From an uncultured bacterium (GTDB taxonomy: Bacteria; Bacteroidota; Bacteroidia; Bacteroidales; Bacteroidaceae), in NCBI GenBank assembly GCA_905216025.1, contig CAJMSE010000002.1, positions 117,234 to 181,233 on the forward strand: DNA of 64,000 bases, written 5' to 3'. This document shows positions 7,488 to 16,434 of the stretch, piece after piece. The notes under the pieces were generated by a model. It did not search any database and had not been told where the DNA came from. It saw only the letters and a list, made by a program, of their open reading frames with translations. The first letter of the stretch is position 1. Every line of letters begins with the position of its first letter. A program made the position numbers and the translations under genes.

Positions 7488-9053
7488 TTACATAGGTATG
7501 TTTCCGTGCTTCTTGGCCGGCAGGCTTTCGCGCTTTGTTGCCAGCTGCGCAAGTCCGCGGCAGATACGGAAACGTGTGTTGCGAGGCTCGATCACATCGT
7601 CTATATAGCCATACTTGGCTGCCTGATAGGGGTTGGCGAACATCTCTGTGTACTCATCCTCTTTCTCTGCGAGGAATGCCTTGAAGTCTTCGCCTGCCTC
7701 TTTCTTGGCCTTTGCCTCTTTTGCGCACAGCACGGCAACGGCTCCGGAAGCTCCCATCACGGCGATTTCTGCCGACGGCCATGCGTAGTTGAGGTCGGCG
7801 CGGAGCTGCTTGCAGCCCATCACGATGTGGCTTCCGCCGTAGCTCTTGCGCAGTGTTACTGTAATCTTCGGCACTGTTGCCTCTCCGTAAGCATAGAGCA
7901 GCTTTGCTCCGTGCAGGATGACGGCGTTGTACTCCTGGCCTGTTCCGGGGAGGAATCCGGGCACGTCTACGAGCGATACGATCGGGATGTTGAATGCATC
8001 GCAGAATCTTACGAAGCGTGCACCCTTGCGGCTGGCATTGACATCAAGCACACCTGCATAGCATGAAGGCTGGTTTGCCACGATGCCGACGCTCTGTCCG
8101 TTGAAGCGTGCGAAGCCGACGATGATGTTCTTGGCAAACTTGGCCTGTACCTCAAAGAACTCACCGTTATCCACAACGGCACTGATGACCTTGTACATGT
8201 CGTATGCCTCGTTGGGATTTTCCGGTATTATCTCGTTCAGGCTGTCCTCAAGACGGTCAATCGGGTCTTCGCATGTCTTGCGCGGAGCTGTCTCCATGTT
8301 GTTGGAAGGAATGTAGCTGAGCAGAGTCTTTATCATCTGCAGGCCTTCCTCCTCGGTAGATGCGGTGAAGTGGGTCACGCCGCTCTTCGTTGCATGTACG
8401 CTTGCGCCGCCGAGGTGCTCCTGGTCGATGTCCTCGCCGGTTACGGTCTTGACAACCTTCGGGCCTGTGAGGAACATGTATGATGTGTTCTCCATCATGA
8501 GGGTGAAGTCTGTGAGGGCGGGAGAGTATACCGCGCCGCCGGCACAGGGGCCGAAGATACCGCTGATCTGGGGTATCACGCCTGATGCGAGGATGTTGCG
8601 CTCGAAAATCTCACCGTATCCTGCAAGCGCGCAGATTCCTTCCTGTATGCGTGCACCGCCGGAGTCGTTGATGCCGATGACGGGCGCTCCCATCTTCATG
8701 GCCATATCCATCACCTTGCATATCTTCTGCGACATTGTCTCAGACAGTGAACCGCCGTTCACGGTGAAGTCCTGTGCGAAGATGAAGACCAGACGGCCGT
8801 CGATAGTTCCGGAACCGGTCACTACACCGTCGCCGAGATAGAGTTTCTTCTCCATTCCGAAGTTCGTGCATCGGTGCAGCTTGAACATGTCGTACTCTTC
8901 AAAGCTACCTTCGTCGAGCAGCATGTCTATGCGCTCGCGTGCGGTGTACTTGCCGCGTGCGTGCTGCTTCTCTATCGCTTTCTCACCACCTCCGAGGCGA
9001 GCCTGCTCGCGCTTCTCGATGAGTTGCTTGATCTTTTCTAATTGTTTGCTCAT
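7488..9053 (-). CDS. mmdA: Methylmalonyl-CoA decarboxylase alpha / acyl-CoA carboxyltransferase subunit
   Basis: A 521-residue carboxyltransferase with two crotonase-like domains. It moves CO2 from (S)-methylmalonyl-CoA to biotin, giving propionyl-CoA; propionyl-CoA carboxylase beta subunits share the fold. Markers are KYTARERIDMLLDEGSFEE, the first oxyanion region DSGGARIQEG, FGPCAGGAVYSPALTDF, and the second half with VDVPGFLPGTGQEYNAVI and SYGGSHIVMG. It follows mce by 12 bases. The context of epimerase, biotin carrier and OadG-like protein favours the decarboxylase of the succinate-propionate pathway, though the reverse carboxylase role cannot be excluded. Confidence 0.92.
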   Translation of the reverse strand: MSKQLEKIKQLIEKREQARLGGGEKAIEKQHARGKYTARERIDMLLDEGSFEEYDMFKLHRCTNFGMEKKLYLGDGVVTGSGTIDGRLVFIFAQDFTVNGGSLSETMSQKICKVMDMAMKMGAPVIGINDSGGARIQEGICALAGYGEIFERNILASGVIPQISGIFGPCAGGAVYSPALTDFTLMMENTSYMFLTGPKVVKTVTGEDIDQEHLGGASVHATKSGVTHFTASTEEEGLQMIKTLLSYIPSNNMETAPRKTCEDPIDRLEDSLNEIIPENPNEAYDMYKVISAVVDNGEFFEVQAKFAKNIIVGFARFNGQSVGIVANQPSCYAGVLDVNASRKGARFVRFCDAFNIPIVSLVDVPGFLPGTGQEYNAVILHGAKLLYAYGEATVPKITVTLRKSYGGSHIVMGCKQLRADLNYAWPSAEIAVMGASGAVAVLCAKEAKAKKEAGEDFKAFLAEKEDEYTEMFANPYQAAKYGYIDDVIEPRNTRFRICRGLAQLATKRESLPAKKHGNIPM

Positions 9054-9065
9054 TGTTGTTTTTAT

Positions 9066-9470
9066 TTAGTGTTCGCAAAGTTCGGTAAGGATTCCGACGG
9101 TAGATTTCGGATGCAGGAAGGCGATGTTCAGGTTCTCGGCGCCCTTGCGCGGAGCCTTGTCGATCAGCTTTATTCCCTTCTCATCGCATTCTGCCAGTGC
9201 ATTGGCTACGCCGTCTTCGATGCAGAAAGCCACGTGGTGCACTCCGTGGTTGCCCTTGTCAAGCCATTTCTGTATGGTGCTGTCGGGTGACGTCGGCTCA
9301 AGAAGCTCGAGCTTGACTTCGCCACACTTGAGGAAAGCCGTCTTTACCTTCTGGTCTGCAACCTCCTCGATGTTGTAACACTTCAGTCCCAGTACGTTCT
9401 CGAAGTACGGGAGAGATTCCTCTATGCTCTGCACCGCGATTCCGAGATGCTCAATGTGTGAAATCTTCAT
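9066..9470 (-). CDS. mce: Methylmalonyl-CoA epimerase
   Basis: A 134-residue vicinal-oxygen-chelate protein that interconverts (R)- and (S)-methylmalonyl-CoA, linking methylmalonyl-CoA mutase to MmdA. Family features are KISHIEHLGIAV at the N-terminus with the metal-ligand His, LLEPTSPDSTIQKWLDKG, and GVHHVAFCIED with further metal ligands. It is the first gene of the operon, 12 bases before mmdA. Confidence 0.94.
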   Translation of the reverse strand: MKISHIEHLGIAVQSIEESLPYFENVLGLKCYNIEEVADQKVKTAFLKCGEVKLELLEPTSPDSTIQKWLDKGNHGVHHVAFCIEDGVANALAECDEKGIKLIDKAPRKGAENLNIAFLHPKSTVGILTELCEH

Positions 9471-9507
9471 AATTATATTTTAGTTAAAAATACTTTGTTA
9501 ATTTGTG

Positions 9508-9537
9508 CAAAGATAGCAATTATAATTAATATTCAAG
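9508..9537 (-). promoter_or_regulatory. Candidate promoter of the mce-mmdA operon
   Basis: On the minus strand TATCTTTG (9515-9508) matches TAnnTTTG. CTTG, one mismatch from TTTG, lies 18 bases upstream. The box is 38 bases before the mce start. Confidence 0.6.
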
Positions 9538-9566
9538 AAAGTAGAGTTGAAAATATTGTTAAGCCG

Positions 9567-11960
9567 TCAGAACTCGACGAGCACTTTGCCGTTAATCTGC
9601 CTCCCTGTAAGATAGTTGGGCACGGCATACTGCTGGTTTGTCACGTCTGTGACCCAGAAATATGAGTTCACGTTGTTTATGCCGAACAGGTTGAGGCAGT
9701 CAACCCCGAGCCATACGTTTCTGAAGATGCCTTTCTTCTTCCTGTCGTCGCCCCCGTATGCCCTGTAGCTCATGCCTATGTCGGCACGCTTGTATGCAGG
9801 AGCGCGGAAGTTGTGGTATTCGAGTCCCTTGTGGGGCGCTCCGAACGGCAGGCCGTCGGCGAATGCGAGTCTCAGGGTCATCTTCCATCTGTCTGTTCCG
9901 GGGAAATAGTCGGTGAAGTGGAGGTTTACCCCGTATCTCTGGTCGGTGGGCATGGGAACCCAGATGCCGTTCATCTTCTGCTTGGTGCTCATCAGCGAGA
10001 ATGTGACCCACGAGTCTGTGCCGGGAACGAACTCTCCGTACAGTTTCAGGTCGAGTCCGGCGGCGTATCCGCTGCATTGGTTTCCGCCGTAGTACGTTAT
10101 CTTCATGTTGTTCACGTTGTAGGGCACGAGGTTGCTGAGGGCCTTGTAGTATGCTTCGGCCGTGAACTTGTACGGACGGTCCTTCATCTTGAACTTATAG
10201 TCGAATGCGGCCACGAAGTGTATCGAGCGCTGGCTCTTTATCTTGTCGTTGAGCCTTGCCGTGGTGACGCCGTTCACCGTCGTCGTGTCGCGCAGCTCTT
10301 TATAGAAAGGTGTCTGATAGTAGAGGCCGGTGGCGAAGCGGAACGTCATGTCCTGGTTGAACGCCGGTATGACGGCCAGCGACAGGCGCGGGGAGACGAC
10401 GGTCTCGCCGTTGAATGTCCAGTTGCTGAATCTTACGCCGAAGTTCAGCGTGTACAGAGTCTGGTTCTCCACTCCGGTAGAGAACTTATACGTGTCCTGT
10501 ATATACCCTTCCGTGCGGTGGCTGTTCAGCCTGTTGGCCGATTTCATCGAGTATATGAGGTCGAGCCTGTCGGCAGAGTGGGGGATGGAGTAGCCGCTCG
10601 AGTCGCGCATCTCGTATTCACGTGAGTTTTCCTTGATGCGTTCGGTCTTGTATGTGATGCCGGCCTCGATGCTGTGGTGCTTCGTCTTGTGCTTGACCAT
10701 CAGCTTGAAGTTGCTGACGTCTGCCGTGAGGTAGTTTCTTGCGTGCTCCATGTACGTCCCGACGCCGAGGTTCGTGTTCGTCTGCGTGTCGTCGAGCCAG
10801 TATTGCCCCTGCGTGTCGTATGTCTCCTGCTCTTTTGTGTGGAACAGCGAGCCGAGTAGCGTCACGGTCGTGTTCGGCCCGAAATGGCGCGAGATGCTCG
10901 CCGTGCCGAACAACGTGCGGAAGATGTCTTTCTCCTGACCGTCGAAATACACCCTGAACGACTTTACGTCCTCCATCGTGCCGAACGATGTCTCGCGGTC
11001 TGTCGGCTTGAAGTTGTAGTGGTTCTCGGAGATGTTGCCTATCACGTCGATTGTCCACCGCTGGTTGGGCCTGTAGCTGATGTATGTCTGATAGTCGAGG
11101 AAGTTCGGGTCGTATTCGCCTTTGGTTTCTAATGAGCCGAGCAAGTATCTGTTGGTCTTGTATCTCAGGCTGTGGCTCATTGAGAATTTCTTGTTGCCCA
11201 CGCCGATGTATGCGCCGGCTCCGAGGAGCGATGCCGAGACGTTCGCTTCAAACTTGTCAGGCCTTCTGTATGTTATGTCAAGTGCAGACGACATCTTGTC
11301 GCCGTATTTTGCCTCGAAACCGCCGGACGAGAAGCCGATAGACTCCACCATGTCGGGGTTGATGATGCTGAGACCTTCCTGCTGTCCGCTGCGTACGAGG
11401 AGCGGGCGGTATATCTCTATATTATTAATGTATACGGAATTCTCGTCGAAGCTGCCGCCCCTGACGTTGTATTGCGACGACATCTCGTTGTGCGTCGACA
11501 CGCCGGCCTGCTGCTGTATCATCTCTTCGACGGCGTTGCCCGATGCCGACGGCACTCCCTTGAGGTCTTTTATGTCGAGCTGCTCCGTCCCTGTCGTCTG
11601 CCTGCGCTTCTCCGTGATGACCACCTCGCCGAGAGCCTGGAGCGAGGGCAGGCTCACCTCTACGCTGAGCTTGCCCCGCGGGCGGCGGAACACGCGCTTG
11701 CAGGCGTTGTAGCCCACCATCGAGAACCTCACCACCACGCTGTCAGCCGATTTCAGCGTTATGCTGAACTCGCCGTTGAGGCCCGCCATCGTCATCTTGC
11801 CCTGCTCGAGGCATGACACCGACGCCAGTTCTATCGGATTGTTCTCCTCGTCGAGAACTCTTCCCGTGAGTGTGAATGTCTGTGCCGCGCTCTCAGTGCC
11901 GCTGCCTGCCATGAGGAGGATGAGCGTGAGCAGTATATATCGGATTTTCTTTCTTTTCAT
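9567..11960 (-). CDS. TonB-dependent outer-membrane receptor with carboxypeptidase-like N-terminal domain
   Basis: A 797-residue outer-membrane transporter. A signal peptide ends near residue 26 (ESAAQ-TFTL). Residues 27-110 are a carboxypeptidase-regulatory-like domain (LTGRVLDEENNPIELASV), typical of Bacteroidetes receptors. The plug follows (EEMIQQQAGVSTHNEM, YNVRGGSFDENSVYINNI), then a beta-barrel ending in the aromatic-terminated strand GKVLVEF. There is no SusD-like partner next to it, so it is not a classical polysaccharide-utilization pair and the substrate is unknown. It stands alone. Confidence 0.92.
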   Translation of the reverse strand: MKRKKIRYILLTLILLMAGSGTESAAQTFTLTGRVLDEENNPIELASVSCLEQGKMTMAGLNGEFSITLKSADSVVVRFSMVGYNACKRVFRRPRGKLSVEVSLPSLQALGEVVITEKRRQTTGTEQLDIKDLKGVPSASGNAVEEMIQQQAGVSTHNEMSSQYNVRGGSFDENSVYINNIEIYRPLLVRSGQQEGLSIINPDMVESIGFSSGGFEAKYGDKMSSALDITYRRPDKFEANVSASLLGAGAYIGVGNKKFSMSHSLRYKTNRYLLGSLETKGEYDPNFLDYQTYISYRPNQRWTIDVIGNISENHYNFKPTDRETSFGTMEDVKSFRVYFDGQEKDIFRTLFGTASISRHFGPNTTVTLLGSLFHTKEQETYDTQGQYWLDDTQTNTNLGVGTYMEHARNYLTADVSNFKLMVKHKTKHHSIEAGITYKTERIKENSREYEMRDSSGYSIPHSADRLDLIYSMKSANRLNSHRTEGYIQDTYKFSTGVENQTLYTLNFGVRFSNWTFNGETVVSPRLSLAVIPAFNQDMTFRFATGLYYQTPFYKELRDTTTVNGVTTARLNDKIKSQRSIHFVAAFDYKFKMKDRPYKFTAEAYYKALSNLVPYNVNNMKITYYGGNQCSGYAAGLDLKLYGEFVPGTDSWVTFSLMSTKQKMNGIWVPMPTDQRYGVNLHFTDYFPGTDRWKMTLRLAFADGLPFGAPHKGLEYHNFRAPAYKRADIGMSYRAYGGDDRKKKGIFRNVWLGVDCLNLFGINNVNSYFWVTDVTNQQYAVPNYLTGRQINGKVLVEF

Positions 11961-12229
11961 CGCTAATAAAACGCGATAACTCCGTTAATATTGTATCGCG
12001 GCGCCTCTTCTTTGAGATGTGCGGCGTGGCTGTCCGGGCTGCTCCGTGAATATCACCGTGACGCGTTCCGGCTCCATATCCTTGCATTATGACACTTCAA
12101 AAACCGCAGCGGAAACTCCCGTTCTACGTTCCGGCGGAGCGCGCTGCCGCCGTTTTCCCCGTGCTGAAGTGCATTTTCCCGTGCGAAAGCGCGTCCTTGA
12201 GCGCATGCCGCAAGCGTTATACATGCCGT
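11961..12229. other. Gene-free stretch upstream of the TonB receptor
   Basis: No frame here resembles a protein. The sequence is GC-rich between 12010 and 12220 and contains loosely similar CCGTGC-type blocks about 20-25 bases apart that run into the clear 22-bp array. No TAnnTTTG box for the receptor gene is evident close to its start. Confidence 0.5.
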
Positions 12230-12449
12230 GTAATACCATTATCAGACTCCCGTAATACCATTATCGGAATCGTGTAGTACCATTATCAGAATCGTGTAGT
12301 ACCTGTTACAGAATTGCATAATATCTATTACAGAAAGCTGTAATACCTATTAGAGAATCGCGTAGTACCTATTACAGAAAGCTGTAATACCTATTAGAGA
12401 ATCGTGTAGTACCTATTACAGAAAGCTGTAATACCTATTACAGACATGC
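12230..12449. repeat. Tandem array A: ten 22-bp units
   Basis: Ten consecutive units of exactly 22 bp. Most begin GTA[AG]TACC and continue [TA]TTA[CGT][AC]GA. Units 6 and 8 are nearly identical, as are 7 and 9, giving an alternating higher-order 44-bp pattern. The core GTAATACCTATTAC is a perfect 6-bp dyad with a CC centre. There are no unique spacers, so it is not a CRISPR array. It lies between the acetyltransferase 3' end and the TonB receptor 5' end. Confidence 0.93.
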
Positions 12450-12478
12450 CTGCGGCATCTACAGCTGTTGCAGGCATG
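12445..12478. other. Hairpin immediately after array A
   Basis: CATGCCTGC (12445-12453) pairs with GCAGGCATG (12470-12478) around a 16-nt loop. No T-tract follows on either strand. From here to 12712 I see no gene. Confidence 0.55.
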
Positions 12479-12712
12479 CCTCCTGTTGATTTAAAAGCCG
12501 CCTTCGTTGTCCCGCATCCCTGCCTTTCAAGAAATCAGGCGCGGCTTTTCTTGCCCGAAACTGCCGTGTTTCAGCCTGCGGCAGGTGCCGGATGAAAATA
12601 TCGCAGTATTGCGCTTGTTTGCGGAATCAACGTGGAACGTGTTTGCGCGGATAGCATGTCAAAGTGTCACGCGCCGTCCGCGGTGCATCATCCTGCCTGC
12701 CCGCACGCTTTT

Positions 12713-13705
12713 TCAGCCGTATATCCGTTTCATTATGGCGTTCAGCCATCCGGCCGATATGCGGAACCATCTGAATGTGCTGACCGGTTTTCCGCCGAAG
12801 CGGAGGATGAAGTCTCTGAACGGGTTTTTGCTGAACGGCAGGCCCACGTCCATGAAGAATATATGGCTGTATCCGTTTTTGTATGCGTGGCTGATGGCGT
12901 GCCATATTGTCATGATGTCCGGATGGAGCATGATGAAGCTCTTGCGGAGGAATGCCGAATACCACAGGTAGGCGTTGCCGCCGGTATATACGCAGGCGCA
13001 GCATCCGACGGTGATGCCACGGTACTCCGTGATGAAGAGGCGGGCATCGCCGCTTGCCATCATGGCGCGGAAGAAACTGATGTCTGGAACGTATCTTTTC
13101 GGCTTCAGTATGTTGTGCCTGTGCATGAGCGCGGAGAACTCCCGGAGCTGCTCCTCGCTTGTCACCTCGTGCGTGGCGATGCCTTTCCTGTGTCCTTCCT
13201 CTATCCGCCTGAGCGTCTTCGGACTGAGCCGTTCCTCGGGCGCGCGGCTGTGCAGGGAGTTGTGTATGCTCATCCAGTGCACTGGAAAGAAGTCCATGGA
13301 GCGGAACTGCCTGTATCCGAACATCTTGCTGCTGATGTGGCTGACCTCGGTGTAGAGCACCTTGCCCTGCGTCTCGGCCGTGAGCCGCCGCATCATCGCT
13401 TCGAAGACGTCGCTCACGGGGTAGTCTCCGGCCGCATCGCCGCATATTCCGGAGTATTCCCCCTCGCCGAAAACTCTGCAATGCCTGTATATGAAAGGTG
13501 GGAAGAGCGTGGCCCTGTAGCGCACCACGGCCTGCAGATGGGCCAGTACGGTGCCGTCAGCTGCCGTGGCGACGACCATGTAAGGGGTCTGCCGCCGGCT
13601 CTGTTCATAAATCATGAACAGGGCTTTGCCGTGAAAGAAATTCCTGTATTCCATGTCCGGCAGGTCCTTGCTGTGGCGATAAACGGCCGTGCGCACTTCT
13701 TTCAT
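12713..13705 (-). CDS. GNAT/FemAB-like acyltransferase
   Basis: A 330-residue protein of the GNAT superfamily with FemAB-like organisation. Visible segments are a leading half with TPYMVVATAADGTVLAHL and GEGEYSGICGD, then a second half with FITEYRGITVGCCACVYTGG, AYLWYSAF and IMTIWHAISHAYKNGY. Such proteins transfer acyl or amino-acyl groups in cell-envelope or polysaccharide modification; the substrate here is unknown. The start is set at ATG 13705 because a -7 box lies just upstream and the 46 codons before it do not fit the family. It stands alone. Confidence 0.72.
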   Translation of the reverse strand: MKEVRTAVYRHSKDLPDMEYRNFFHGKALFMIYEQSRRQTPYMVVATAADGTVLAHLQAVVRYRATLFPPFIYRHCRVFGEGEYSGICGDAAGDYPVSDVFEAMMRRLTAETQGKVLYTEVSHISSKMFGYRQFRSMDFFPVHWMSIHNSLHSRAPEERLSPKTLRRIEEGHRKGIATHEVTSEEQLREFSALMHRHNILKPKRYVPDISFFRAMMASGDARLFITEYRGITVGCCACVYTGGNAYLWYSAFLRKSFIMLHPDIMTIWHAISHAYKNGYSHIFFMDVGLPFSKNPFRDFILRFGGKPVSTFRWFRISAGWLNAIMKRIYG

Positions 13706-13709
13706 TCGG

Positions 13710-13717
13710 CAAAAATA
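13710..13717 (-). promoter_or_regulatory. -7 box for the acyltransferase gene
   Basis: TATTTTTG on the minus strand matches TAnnTTTG and is only 4 bases before the ATG, so the transcript would have almost no leader. No TTTG is found at the usual -33 distance. Confidence 0.5.
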
Positions 13718-13789
13718 CGAAATATTTTCTGTAACGCGGCGTATATCAGCCTTTTTGTTGATTTTCATGGCCGTATCGTTTTTTATTGC

Positions 13790-13797
13790 TACCTTTG
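13790..13797 (+). promoter_or_regulatory. Candidate -7 box for the nitroreductase operon
   Basis: TACCTTTG matches TAnnTTTG. It implies a leader of about 150 nt that would contain the long inverted repeat at 13819-13905. No TTTG is found at the normal -33 distance. Confidence 0.45.
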
Positions 13798-13818
13798 CGG
13801 AGGTAAAGACGAGGAGGC

Positions 13819-13905
13819 TAAACGCAAAGACGCGAAGACGCAAAGGCCTTGCGGCAAAGCGGAGATAAGAATAAAAAAACTTTGCGTCTTTTCATCTTTG
13901 CGTTT
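13819..13905. repeat. Palindromic element, GACGCAAAG type, copy 1
   Basis: The arm 13820-13845 (AACGCAAAGACGCGAAGACG, then CAAAG) pairs with 13880-13905 (CTTTGCGTC...CTTTGCGTTT), 23 of 26 positions matching, around a 34-nt spacer. Weaker GAGG/CCTC complementarity continues outward. A related hairpin lies at 33201-33259. Confidence 0.8.
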
Positions 13906-13953
13906 GGTCTTTTGACCTCTCACTACGATAACAAACATATAATAATAGGTATA

Positions 13954-14481
13954 ATGACAGATTTTTCATCACTTGTAATGCAGAGGCGCAGCCACCGTAA
14001 GTTCACGCCCGACGAGATCGACGGCGACGACCTGCGCATGATAATCCGTGCGGCCCTGATGGCACCGACGTCGAAGGGGAAGCGCTCGTGGCATTTTGTC
14101 GTCGTGGACGAGAAATCCAGCATCGGGAAACTCGCCGATGCGAAGGATATGGGCGGGCAGTTCCTCAAAGGCGCGCCCATAGCCATCGTCGTGCTCGGAG
14201 ATGCCGTGGAGAACGACTGCTGGATAGAGGACGGTTCGATCGCGGCCATATCGATGCAGTATCAGGCAGAGGAGCTCGGGCTCGGAAGCTGCTGGATACA
14301 GTTGCGCGGGCGTGGGCTGAGCGACGGCACGGACTCTGAGCAGATAGTGCGCGGCATACTTGATATTCCGGACAACTACAACGTGCTGTGCGTGCTGGCC
14401 GTAGGCCGCAAGGCAGATGAGCGCAGGCTTCAGGACGAGGATAAGCTCAAATGGGAGAACGTGCATATAAACAAGTTCTGA
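13954..14481 (+). CDS. Nitroreductase family protein
   Basis: A 175-residue FMN-dependent NAD(P)H oxidoreductase of the nitroreductase fold. The FMN-phosphate motif MQRRSHRKFTPDEI is near the N-terminus. RAALMAPTSKGKRSWHFVVVDE and GAPIAIVVLGD follow, and VLCVLAVGRKADER is near the end. The physiological acceptor is unknown. The start is ATG 13954 (MTDFSSLV), which fits the family; the frame stays open further upstream but enters the inverted repeat. The stop is one base before the next start. Confidence 0.88.
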   Translation: MTDFSSLVMQRRSHRKFTPDEIDGDDLRMIIRAALMAPTSKGKRSWHFVVVDEKSSIGKLADAKDMGGQFLKGAPIAIVVLGDAVENDCWIEDGSIAAISMQYQAEELGLGSCWIQLRGRGLSDGTDSEQIVRGILDIPDNYNVLCVLAVGRKADERRLQDEDKLKWENVHINKF

Positions 14482-14482
14482 G

Positions 14483-15259
14483 ATGAAGGTAGCTTTTATC
14501 GGTGCGGGGCGCCTGGCAGCCAATCTGAGCCGCGCGCTCGCAGCCGCAGGGCACGATATAGTGCAGGTCTACAGCCGTACGGCGGAGTCGGCCGGCTTCG
14601 TGGCGGAGCTTTCCGGCTGCCGGCCGGTGACGGATACGGGCAGCATCACCATGGAGGCGGACATATATATAGTGTCTGTCAGCGATTCGGCCATCGCGGA
14701 ACTACTGTCCGAAGTGTGCCGCGGACGTGAAGACAAACTCTTCGTGCATACCGCCGGCAGCATCCCGATGGACATATTCAAGGGACGTGTGCACCGCTAC
14801 GGCGTGCTCTATCCCATGCAGACGTTCTCGAAAGACAGGTTTGTGGAGTTCAGGAACATCCCGGTTTTCATCGAGGCATCCGACGCCGCGGCATTGGAGA
14901 CCGTCCGCGCCTTAGCCTCGACGGTGAGCGGCCGCGTGGAGACGCTCTCTTCCGACGACCGCCGCTATATCCATCTCGCAGCCGTGTTTGCATGCAACTT
15001 CGTCAACCACTGCTACGCGCTGTCTGCCGACATCCTCGCATCGCGCGGCGTGCCCTTCGACGTCATGCTGTCGCTCGTGGACGAGACGGCACGCAAGGTG
15101 CACGAGATAGCCCCCGCGGCGGCGCAGACCGGACCGGCCATGCGCTACGACGTGAACGTCATCGGTGCGCAGGCGGGTATGCTCGCGGACAGTCCGATGG
15201 CAAAGGAGATATATGAGCTGATGAGCAGGAGCATCCATCAAAAAGCAAAGGAACAATGA
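14483..15259 (+). CDS. Rossmann-fold plus DUF2520 domain protein
   Basis: A 258-residue protein with an N-terminal NAD(P)-binding Rossmann domain (VAFIGAGRLAANLSRAL at residues 3-19) and a C-terminal helical DUF2520 domain. It resembles ketopantoate reductase and pyrroline-5-carboxylate reductase folds; the substrate is not known. In Bacteroidales it is often found beside the KdsC-like phosphatase and Maf, as here. The stop overlaps the next start as ATGA, suggesting coupled translation. Confidence 0.85.
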   Translation: MKVAFIGAGRLAANLSRALAAAGHDIVQVYSRTAESAGFVAELSGCRPVTDTGSITMEADIYIVSVSDSAIAELLSEVCRGREDKLFVHTAGSIPMDIFKGRVHRYGVLYPMQTFSKDRFVEFRNIPVFIEASDAAALETVRALASTVSGRVETLSSDDRRYIHLAAVFACNFVNHCYALSADILASRGVPFDVMLSLVDETARKVHEIAPAAAQTGPAMRYDVNVIGAQAGMLADSPMAKEIYELMSRSIHQKAKEQ

Positions 15260-15774
15260 TAAACTATGATTTGAAGAAGGTGAAGGCCGTCATATTCGAT
15301 GTCGACGGCGTGCTCAGTGCGCAGACGATACCGCTCCATCCCGGCGGAGAGCCCATGCGCACAGTTAACATACGCGACGGCTATGCCATCCAGCTGGCCA
15401 TGAAGCTCGGCCTGCGCATCGTCATCCTGACGGGCGGAAAGACAGACAGCATACGCATGCGCTACGAAGGGCTCGGCGTGAAGGACATCTACATGGGATG
15501 CTCGGTGAAGATAAAGACGTATGATGACTTTCTCGCCAAGTACGGACTCAGCGACGAAGAGATAATCTATATGGGAGACGACATCCCCGACTACGAGATC
15601 ATGCGGAGGGTGGGCTGCCCGGTATGTCCGGCAGACGCGTGCTCCGACATAAAGGAGATTTCCGTATATGTAAGTCATCTTGCCGGCGGCGCAGGCTGCG
15701 GGCGCGACGTGATAGAGCAGGTGCTGCGTGCAAAGGGCTTGTGGCTCAACGGAGCAGAGGCCTTCGGATGGTAA
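15256..15774 (+). CDS. HAD phosphatase, KdsC-like
   Basis: A 172-residue cap-less HAD phosphatase of the KdsC/YrbI type, which hydrolyses 3-deoxy-D-manno-octulosonate 8-phosphate in LPS core synthesis. Motif I is FDVDGVLS with both Asp residues (about 15-17), motif II ILTGGK, and motif IV YMGDDIPDYEIM. Conserved VCPADA follows. The 4-base ATGA overlap ties it to the DUF2520 gene. No kdsA or kdsB is nearby, so the exact sugar phosphate is inferred. Confidence 0.85.
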   Translation: MINYDLKKVKAVIFDVDGVLSAQTIPLHPGGEPMRTVNIRDGYAIQLAMKLGLRIVILTGGKTDSIRMRYEGLGVKDIYMGCSVKIKTYDDFLAKYGLSDEEIIYMGDDIPDYEIMRRVGCPVCPADACSDIKEISVYVSHLAGGAGCGRDVIEQVLRAKGLWLNGAEAFGW

Positions 15775-15788
15775 GGCGCTGGAGCGGT

Positions 15789-15853
15789 ATTTAAGATAGT
15801 GGATAATGGTTTTCAGACAGCAGACAATGTTTTCTTGATATGTTAGACAATTT
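15789..15853. repeat. Degenerate roughly 22-bp repeats running into the maf start
   Basis: Blocks GATAATGGTTTTC, ACAATGTTTTC and GACAATTTAG recur 21 to 23 bases apart, and the last includes the first codons of maf. They resemble the array after maf, but the match is weak. Confidence 0.4.
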
Positions 15854-16424
15854 AGATAAGTACAGGATTATACTGGCAAGCAACTCACCGCGCCGCCGCG
15901 AGTTGCTCGCAGGACTTGGAATAAACTTCGAAGTGCGCGTCCTGCCCGATATAGACGAGAGCTATCCGGAGGGCGAACTGGCCACGGAGGACATCCCGGA
16001 GTATATCGCGGTGAAGAAGGCCGACGCGAACCGCAGCCGGATGGCTGACGACGAACTGCTGATAACGGCAGACACGGTGGTCATTGTCGACGGCGACGTG
16101 CTCGGAAAGCCGGCCGATGCAGATGAGGCGCGGCGGATGCTGCACCGCATCAGCGGCCGCACGCATCAGGTGATAACAGGCGTCTGCATCGCCACGGCCG
16201 GCCGCAGGCATGCCTTTTCCGTATCTACGGATGTCACCTTCAAGGTGCTGACAGATGCGGAGATAGACTATTACATCTCCGAATACCGTCCGTTCGACAA
16301 GGCCGGTGCCTACGGCATCCAGGAATGGATAGGGTATATAGGAGTGACGGGGCTCAACGGCAGCTATTTCAACGTGATGGGACTGCCCGTGCAGCGTATA
16401 TATACGGAGCTACTCGGTTTCTGA
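15840..16424 (+). CDS. Maf family nucleotide pyrophosphatase
   Basis: A 194-residue house-cleaning nucleoside triphosphate pyrophosphatase, likely acting on dTTP/UTP-type or modified nucleotides. The signature is ILASNSPRRRELLAGLGI at residues 10-27. DIDESYP, ITADTVVIVDGDVLGKP, SGRTHQVITGV and KAGAYGIQEWIG are also present, the last giving the second catalytic cluster. It follows the KdsC-like gene by 65 bases of repeat-like sequence and is the last gene of its cluster. Confidence 0.93.
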   Translation: MLDNLDKYRIILASNSPRRRELLAGLGINFEVRVLPDIDESYPEGELATEDIPEYIAVKKADANRSRMADDELLITADTVVIVDGDVLGKPADADEARRMLHRISGRTHQVITGVCIATAGRRHAFSVSTDVTFKVLTDAEIDYYISEYRPFDKAGAYGIQEWIGYIGVTGLNGSYFNVMGLPVQRIYTELLGF

Positions 16425-16434
16425 AAGCCGGAGA

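Noticed and set aside
9813..10625. 270-codon frame antisense to the TonB receptor
   Set aside because: The minus-strand frame has clear receptor features; the plus-strand translation is unlike any family.
12230..12449. CRISPR array
   Set aside because: Units are contiguous with no distinct spacers, are too short, and no cas genes are in the window.
12632..13915. 427-codon open frame on the plus strand
   Set aside because: It is antisense to the acyltransferase gene, has no recognisable family and odd composition, and arises from high-GC codon use on the opposite strand.
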